Origin: Jeongeupia sp. USM3
GTDB lineage: Bacteria > Pseudomonadota > Gammaproteobacteria > Burkholderiales > Chitinibacteraceae
Assembly: GCF_001808185.1 (NCBI RefSeq)
Contig: NZ_CP017668.1
Span: 1,302,001-1,366,000, forward strand
Reading direction: 5' to 3'
Length of the DNA: 64,000 nt
Shown: positions 59,996-64,000 of the stretch, piece after piece
Layout of the letters: each line of letters starts with the position of its first letter
Position numbering within the stretch: position 1 is the stretch's first letter
Made by a program: the position numbers and the translations under genes
The notes under the pieces: generated by a model
What the model was told of the DNA's origin: nothing
The model's database searches: none
What the model saw: the letters and a program-made list of their open reading frames with translations, nothing else

Positions 59996-61173
59996 TTCTC
60001 CGGTTTGAATGTGACTTTCTGCGGCTTGGCATTCGCCGTTGCCGTCGGCATCGGAAACTCGACCAGCGTCGCCCCCTTGGGCACGCCATCGGTTTTGCCG
60101 TCTTTTTTTCGCGCCTTGTCCAGATCGGGCGGCTCGGGCCGATAACCATCGGGAAGGCCAACCCGCAACCGGCACAGCAAGCCCTCGTCCGACAGCGAAT
60201 ACTCGGCTTCGACGATCAGCAGTTCGGCGTTGAAGCCGATCAGCGGGTCGACCACCTTCACCAGCAGATTCGGCCGCCACAGCGCACCATCCTGCTGACG
60301 CCAGCCGACGACGGTGTATTCGGCTTCCATCGACTTGGCGGCACGTACATCCCGCTCGAACCGCGCCCGTTCGCTGCACGTTGCGGCGGTTGCGTCACCG
60401 GACTGGGTCAGCATCAGCACCCGGCGGCGGCCCATGCCGGTATCGCGCGCGTCGGCACGGATCTCGCTAGCAGCACCGCCGAACACCTCGTCATCGGCAA
60501 CGCGCTGCCCCTTGACGACGTACTCGCTGAAGCGGTCCTTGGCATCCTGCTGGGCGCCGCCGCGCCAGATGTTGACGCCCAGTTCGAGCCGGTCGCTCGC
60601 CCGGCCCACGCCGATCTTGAGCAGCTCGAGCTCGCCACGGCCGTTGTCCGATGCGAACAGCTGCCACGGTCGTAACAGGCGGTCGATCGCCTCGTAGACC
60701 GTTTCGCCCTGCTCGATCGCGAACGTCGACACCCGGATCGCGCCCTTGCCGGACAGATCACGCACCGCGACGCCATAGGGCTGCGCCAGTGCTTGCGCGA
60801 TGACCAGTACCGACTGCCCCGCCCAACGACCGGGCCGATTGATTGCAGAGCAGTCGACCAAGTCGCAGGTCCGGCTCCGGCCTTTCACTCCGGCGTCGAT
60901 CTGCTTGTCGTCGTATTCGACCGGCGTCGCATCAACCCACCCCGACAGGACGAGGTCATCGCCAATGAAGACTTGGCACCAGTCGCCCACCCTGACCTTC
61001 TGGCGCACCTTTGCCAGCTCGGTAGCCGGCCAACGCGCGATGACGCCAAGCTCGAAATCCCGCGCCTGTCGCTCGACGCCCGCCGTAATCCGCACCGACG
61101 TCCAGCCGTGATACGGCACGCCGCCAACATAGAGCCGGACGCGATTGCGCGCCTCCTGATTCGGATCGTTCAT
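59992..61173 (-). CDS. Mu gpP-like baseplate hub protein (gp44)
   Basis: 393 residues. The hub-type start VRLYVGGVPYHGWTSVRITA then GDWCQVFIGDDLVLSGWVD is the gp27/gpD-like barrel. RPWQLFASDNGRGELELLKI lies in the second domain. It has an extended hydrophilic C-terminus. It sits in the Mu position between N and gp45 with overlapping stops and starts. Confidence 0.9.
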   Translation of the reverse strand: MNDPNQEARNRVRLYVGGVPYHGWTSVRITAGVERQARDFELGVIARWPATELAKVRQKVRVGDWCQVFIGDDLVLSGWVDATPVEYDDKQIDAGVKGRSRTCDLVDCSAINRPGRWAGQSVLVIAQALAQPYGVAVRDLSGKGAIRVSTFAIEQGETVYEAIDRLLRPWQLFASDNGRGELELLKIGVGRASDRLELGVNIWRGGAQQDAKDRFSEYVVKGQRVADDEVFGGAASEIRADARDTGMGRRRVLMLTQSGDATAATCSERARFERDVRAAKSMEAEYTVVGWRQQDGALWRPNLLVKVVDPLIGFNAELLIVEAEYSLSDEGLLCRLRVGLPDGYRPEPPDLDKARKKDGKTDGVPKGATLVEFPMPTATANAKPQKVTFKPEK

Positions 61174-62402
61174 CGTGACAGCACCTTGAGCAGCACCGGC
61201 GGCACCCGCAGCGGATTGACGACGCGATTGCGGTCGACGATTTCGCCAGCCCGAGCCGCGTCCCGATACAGGCGATGGGCGATCACCAGCGACGGCTGGC
61301 AGGCTTGCGCGCGGTATTCCCCCAGCGGAATGCCATTGCGCGCCCGCTCACCCAGATCCTTGACGGCGGCAATCCGCAACTGGACCACTGGCCGATAACG
61401 CTGGCCATCGACCCGCCCGGCAAGATCGTCCAGCGCGTCAGCCACCGCATTGCTTGCTGCCTCGGCGTCGTCGCTGATCGGCCAGGGCAGCACCGCGGCC
61501 AGCCGTACGGCCTCGACCGTCACGGCGACGTCGAGCAGCGCAGTCACGGCCGCAACATTGACGGCCGTTCTGTCTTCGACCTCGCTACCAGTCACAGCGG
61601 CCGGCAGCAACGGCTCAGGGCGTGCGGCAATCAACGACACCGGCGTCACGCTGACCGGGTCGGACCGAACCGGCGCCGACTGCATCACCCCATCGCCGGA
61701 TGACTCCCCGGCACGCAAGGGCATGGCCAAGGTGCGGACCTGCCCGACCAGCCCGAACACCCGGCCCGCCAGCTCGGACGGCAGCAGCCGCTGCCAATCT
61801 CCCTTGAGCACGGCGATTCCGGCACTGACCGCCGACTGCACCTGACCGAATGCCGTCGACACCCGGTCAAGACCGCCAAACAACGCGCTGCCGACTTGGT
61901 CGTAAGACCAGTCGGGCAGTCCCTGCATATTGAAAACCCGCCCGAAGGCATCGGTCTCGGCCAACTCCCCCCGATCGGCCGCGTTCAGACTGGCCAGCTG
62001 CGTATCCGCCGCAGCCGACGGATATTTCCGCTCGCCCACTTCATGCAGGCCGATGCTGACGGCGACGTAACGCCCCTCACCGCGCTCGACGCGATAGCGA
62101 TACTCCTCGACCTGCACCTGCAACGTGCCGTGCAACGGGTGGATCAGCTCACCCGGCCCGGCCGTTTCCAGCGCGGTCAGCAGCTTGTCGAGCTGCACCA
62201 TGAAATCGGCGCCATGCAGAAACGCCTCGATAGCAAAGCCGCGAGCGCGCCGTCCCAAGTCTTCGGCCAGCGGTTCGTCACGCTGCGGAAACTCGTGTAT
62301 TTGCACGCGCCGCCCGCCCTCGCCCTCGAGCGAGTCGACCTCGAAGCCAACGCCTCGAAAACTGGCCGGCCTGAGTTTTTCCGTCCAGGACGCCATACTC
62401 AC
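61170..62402 (-). CDS. Mu gpN-like DNA circularisation/tail protein (gp43)
   Basis: 410 residues (ATG 62402; a second ATG at 62396 is possible). The DNA_circ_N motif is ASWTEKLRPASFRGVGFEVD, followed by IHEFPQRDEPLAEDLGRRAR and FLHGADFMVQLDKLLTAL. The C-terminal half is helical. It is a tail component in Mu. The name comes from a suspected role in circularising injected DNA. The 4-bp overlap with the tape measure is typical of this operon. Confidence 0.9.
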   Translation of the reverse strand: MSMASWTEKLRPASFRGVGFEVDSLEGEGGRRVQIHEFPQRDEPLAEDLGRRARGFAIEAFLHGADFMVQLDKLLTALETAGPGELIHPLHGTLQVQVEEYRYRVERGEGRYVAVSIGLHEVGERKYPSAAADTQLASLNAADRGELAETDAFGRVFNMQGLPDWSYDQVGSALFGGLDRVSTAFGQVQSAVSAGIAVLKGDWQRLLPSELAGRVFGLVGQVRTLAMPLRAGESSGDGVMQSAPVRSDPVSVTPVSLIAARPEPLLPAAVTGSEVEDRTAVNVAAVTALLDVAVTVEAVRLAAVLPWPISDDAEAASNAVADALDDLAGRVDGQRYRPVVQLRIAAVKDLGERARNGIPLGEYRAQACQPSLVIAHRLYRDAARAGEIVDRNRVVNPLRVPPVLLKVLSR

Positions 62403-64000
62403 CCCCCCAACACCATGCTGCTGTACCCGACGTCGGGATTGATCGCCACGCCACCCCGCGACTGCGGCGCACTGACCCGCGTACCCGGCGGCGTATTCGA
62501 GAACCGGACATCCACCTGGCCGCTGACCTGCGCCTTGCCGGCCTGCAGTAGCGGACTACCCCGTCCCGGCGCCGACTGCACCAGATTCGGAGCCGACCCT
62601 TTGTCGTCGGCGGGCCTGGTCGCATCGTCGAACCCGACCTTGAAACCTTCGCCGAACTGGCCGAGCCAGCCCTTGACCGTGTCGAACACACCCTTGATGC
62701 GGTCGACCCACGCGCCGAGCTTGCCGAACGACCAGTCCAGAAACGCCTGCAGCGCCTGCTGCGGCGAATCCCAGATCCGGACGAAGACATCGACCAAGCC
62801 AGCCAGCGCCGCCAAGGCCATGGGGCCGAGAGCCGCGAGTGCCGCGCCAAGCCACTTGGCCAGCGCGCCGAACGCACCGGTGACGGCCGCCCATACCTGC
62901 GGGCCGAACTTGGCGAACAGTCCGACCAGATAGCCGATGGCATAGCCGGCCAGCCGCCAGAGATTCGGAAAGAAATCGGCGAAGAAGGCCGAGACCTTGT
63001 CCCAATGCCGCCAGAGCAGATAGGCCGCACCGGCCAGCAAGACCACGGCGGCGACCACAGCCAGCAGCACCGGGTTGGCCGCGGCGAAGATCATCATCGC
63101 CATGGCCGCCGTGCGCAGCATGTTCAGGATGGGCAGCAGGCTCAGCAACGTTTTGCCGAGGCTGAAGGCCGCACCCGCAAACGAAACCAGCGAAGCCGCC
63201 ACACCCAGCACCGCCGCCACGAACGGCGCGGCGAACAAGGCCATCACGATCAGCAAGGCATTCTTGAGCCCACCCACCGCGCGGATTGCGTCACCGATCG
63301 CGGTAAAGAACGAGCGGAATCCGGCAATCACGTCGTCCAGCGAGATGCCGGAAAACAGATCGCCGACGGCATGCGCCAGGTCGATCATGCCGTCGCTGAT
63401 TTTCTTGGCCCAGCGGTCGAGCGTGCCGTCGGCCTGCAGCCGATTCATGGTCGCGAGCACGCCTTTGAGCTTGCCCTTGAGAAAATCGAACACGCCAGCC
63501 TTGCCGATCTGCAGCATGAATCGGCTATACGAATCCTTGAGATTGGAAACCGTGCCATCCCAGGCATCCGAGAGCCTGTCCATCGCGCCCTGATACCGCC
63601 GGTTCCAGATCCCGGTCACCACCGCCTGGATCTGCGCCGCGCTATTCGCCTTGGCCACCGCGTATATATCCTTACCGTTCTCGACCCACTTGTAATAAAT
63701 TTTGTCCCCGACCTTACTGGTGCGCACACCCATCTCTTTGAGGCGCTCGTTTTCGCCGGTCAGCGCATCGGCCAGCGCCTCGACCGCCTGGCCGAGCGGC
63801 TTGCCCATTGCGGCCGCGGCATCGCCCGCCGCCTTGAGGGCACCGGACTGCGGATCGATCCCGTAGCTCTTGAGCCGTACGAAGGCATCCGTCACCTCGT
63901 CCAGCTCGTAAGGTGTTTTGGTCGCAAAGTCACTGACCCACTCCATCGACTGCTTCGCCTTCTCTGCCGAACCCTCGATGGTTTCGAGTATCGCCGTGAA
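62399..64000 (-). CDS. tail tape-measure protein (Mu gp42), partial
   Basis: The frame is open to the right window edge. A visible ATG at 63946 is internal, because in-frame codons before it read FTAILETIEGSAEKAKQS. A TMP_2-like region lies at the visible N-terminus (WVSDFATKTPYELDEVTDAF through AMGKPLGQAVEALADAL). Hydrophobic segments in the middle (PFVAAVLGVAASLVSFAGAA, NPVLLAVVAAVVLLAGAAY) are expected to form the membrane-penetrating part. It sets tail length. The 5' end is outside the window. Confidence 0.9.
   Translation of the reverse strand, partial: FTAILETIEGSAEKAKQSMEWVSDFATKTPYELDEVTDAFVRLKSYGIDPQSGALKAAGDAAAAMGKPLGQAVEALADALTGENERLKEMGVRTSKVGDKIYYKWVENGKDIYAVAKANSAAQIQAVVTGIWNRRYQGAMDRLSDAWDGTVSNLKDSYSRFMLQIGKAGVFDFLKGKLKGVLATMNRLQADGTLDRWAKKISDGMIDLAHAVGDLFSGISLDDVIAGFRSFFTAIGDAIRAVGGLKNALLIVMALFAAPFVAAVLGVAASLVSFAGAAFSLGKTLLSLLPILNMLRTAAMAMMIFAAANPVLLAVVAAVVLLAGAAYLLWRHWDKVSAFFADFFPNLWRLAGYAIGYLVGLFAKFGPQVWAAVTGAFGALAKWLGAALAALGPMALAALAGLVDVFVRIWDSPQQALQAFLDWSFGKLGAWVDRIKGVFDTVKGWLGQFGEGFKVGFDDATRPADDKGSAPNLVQSAPGRGSPLLQAGKAQVSGQVDVRFSNTPPGTRVSAPQSRGGVAINPDVGYSSMVLGG

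Larger units (their letters stand above)
53883..64000 (-). mobile_element. Mu-like prophage (or phage-tail particle) late region, partial
   Basis: A continuous minus-strand block in the Mu order: tape measure (gp42), N (gp43), P (gp44), spike/assembly (gp45), gp46, gp47, gp48, tail fibre, fibre assembly, then a lysis cassette. Many genes overlap by a few bases. Head, terminase, transposase and regulatory genes would lie to the right of the window, so prophage versus tailocin cannot be settled here. The left boundary lies in 53823-53882. Confidence 0.9.

Noticed and set aside
1..64000. CRISPR arrays or rRNA genes
   Set aside because: No regularly spaced direct repeats and no rRNA-like sequence were seen anywhere in the window.

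Overview
The window is chromosomal DNA of a GC-rich Gram-negative bacterium. Its signature genes are a ComEC/Rec2 competence channel, DsbC, a type I Met aminopeptidase, an OmpP/Por-type porin, a GlrK-QseG-GlrR style two-component operon and a chitobiase-type GH20 enzyme. Together they fit a betaproteobacterium, most likely a chitin-using member of the Neisseriales (Chitinibacteraceae-like). The genus is inference.

Layout. 1-7.3 kb is core genome: a LevR-type sigma-54 activator running off the left edge, a TraB/GumN protein, Tas, an M20 amidohydrolase and a YjdM/PhnA-domain protein. 7.4-15.4 kb is a mixed accessory stretch: an IS481-type element, an AT-richer gene with a HEPN-like RNxxxxH motif, an MCP, GFA, MarC, two small membrane proteins and an AbiJ-NTD4-type abortive infection gene. 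15.6-25.9 kb is core: dsbC, a UbiH-type hydroxylase, comEC, a MOSC protein, a response regulator fused to an anti-sigma-like ATPase, a ParA protein, a porin, and htpG behind a clear sigma-32 promoter.

26.0-33.1 kb is a phosphonate locus. It holds phnD-phnC-phnE, a phosphonate-type iron alcohol dehydrogenase and phnX, then a secreted PAN-domain phosphatase/phosphodiesterase and a divergent LysR regulator. No phnW is present. A shared motif lies about 60 bp upstream of both phnD and the phosphatase gene, which suggests one regulon. 33.1-42.0 kb holds a BON protein, the glrR-qseG-glrK operon, a PilZ protein, tRNA-Leu(GAG), an ankyrin protein and a cytoplasmic-looking GH20 hexosaminidase.

42.3-49.0 kb is purL followed by a scarred region. 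A decayed copy of the purL 3' end plus its terminator lies about 680 bp downstream, next to a truncated carboxymuconolactone-decarboxylase-like fragment. An AT-rich lipoprotein gene follows, cleanly split by a second IS481-type element with a perfect 6-bp target duplication. 49.0-53.8 kb is core (lactonase, map, GNAT, ggt, BamE-like lipoprotein). From 53.88 kb to the right edge, all on the minus strand, is the tail, baseplate, fibre and lysis end of a Mu-like prophage or phage-tail-derived particle. Its order matches Mu gp42-gp48, fibre and fibre assembly, then holin, M23 endolysin and Rz/Rz1.
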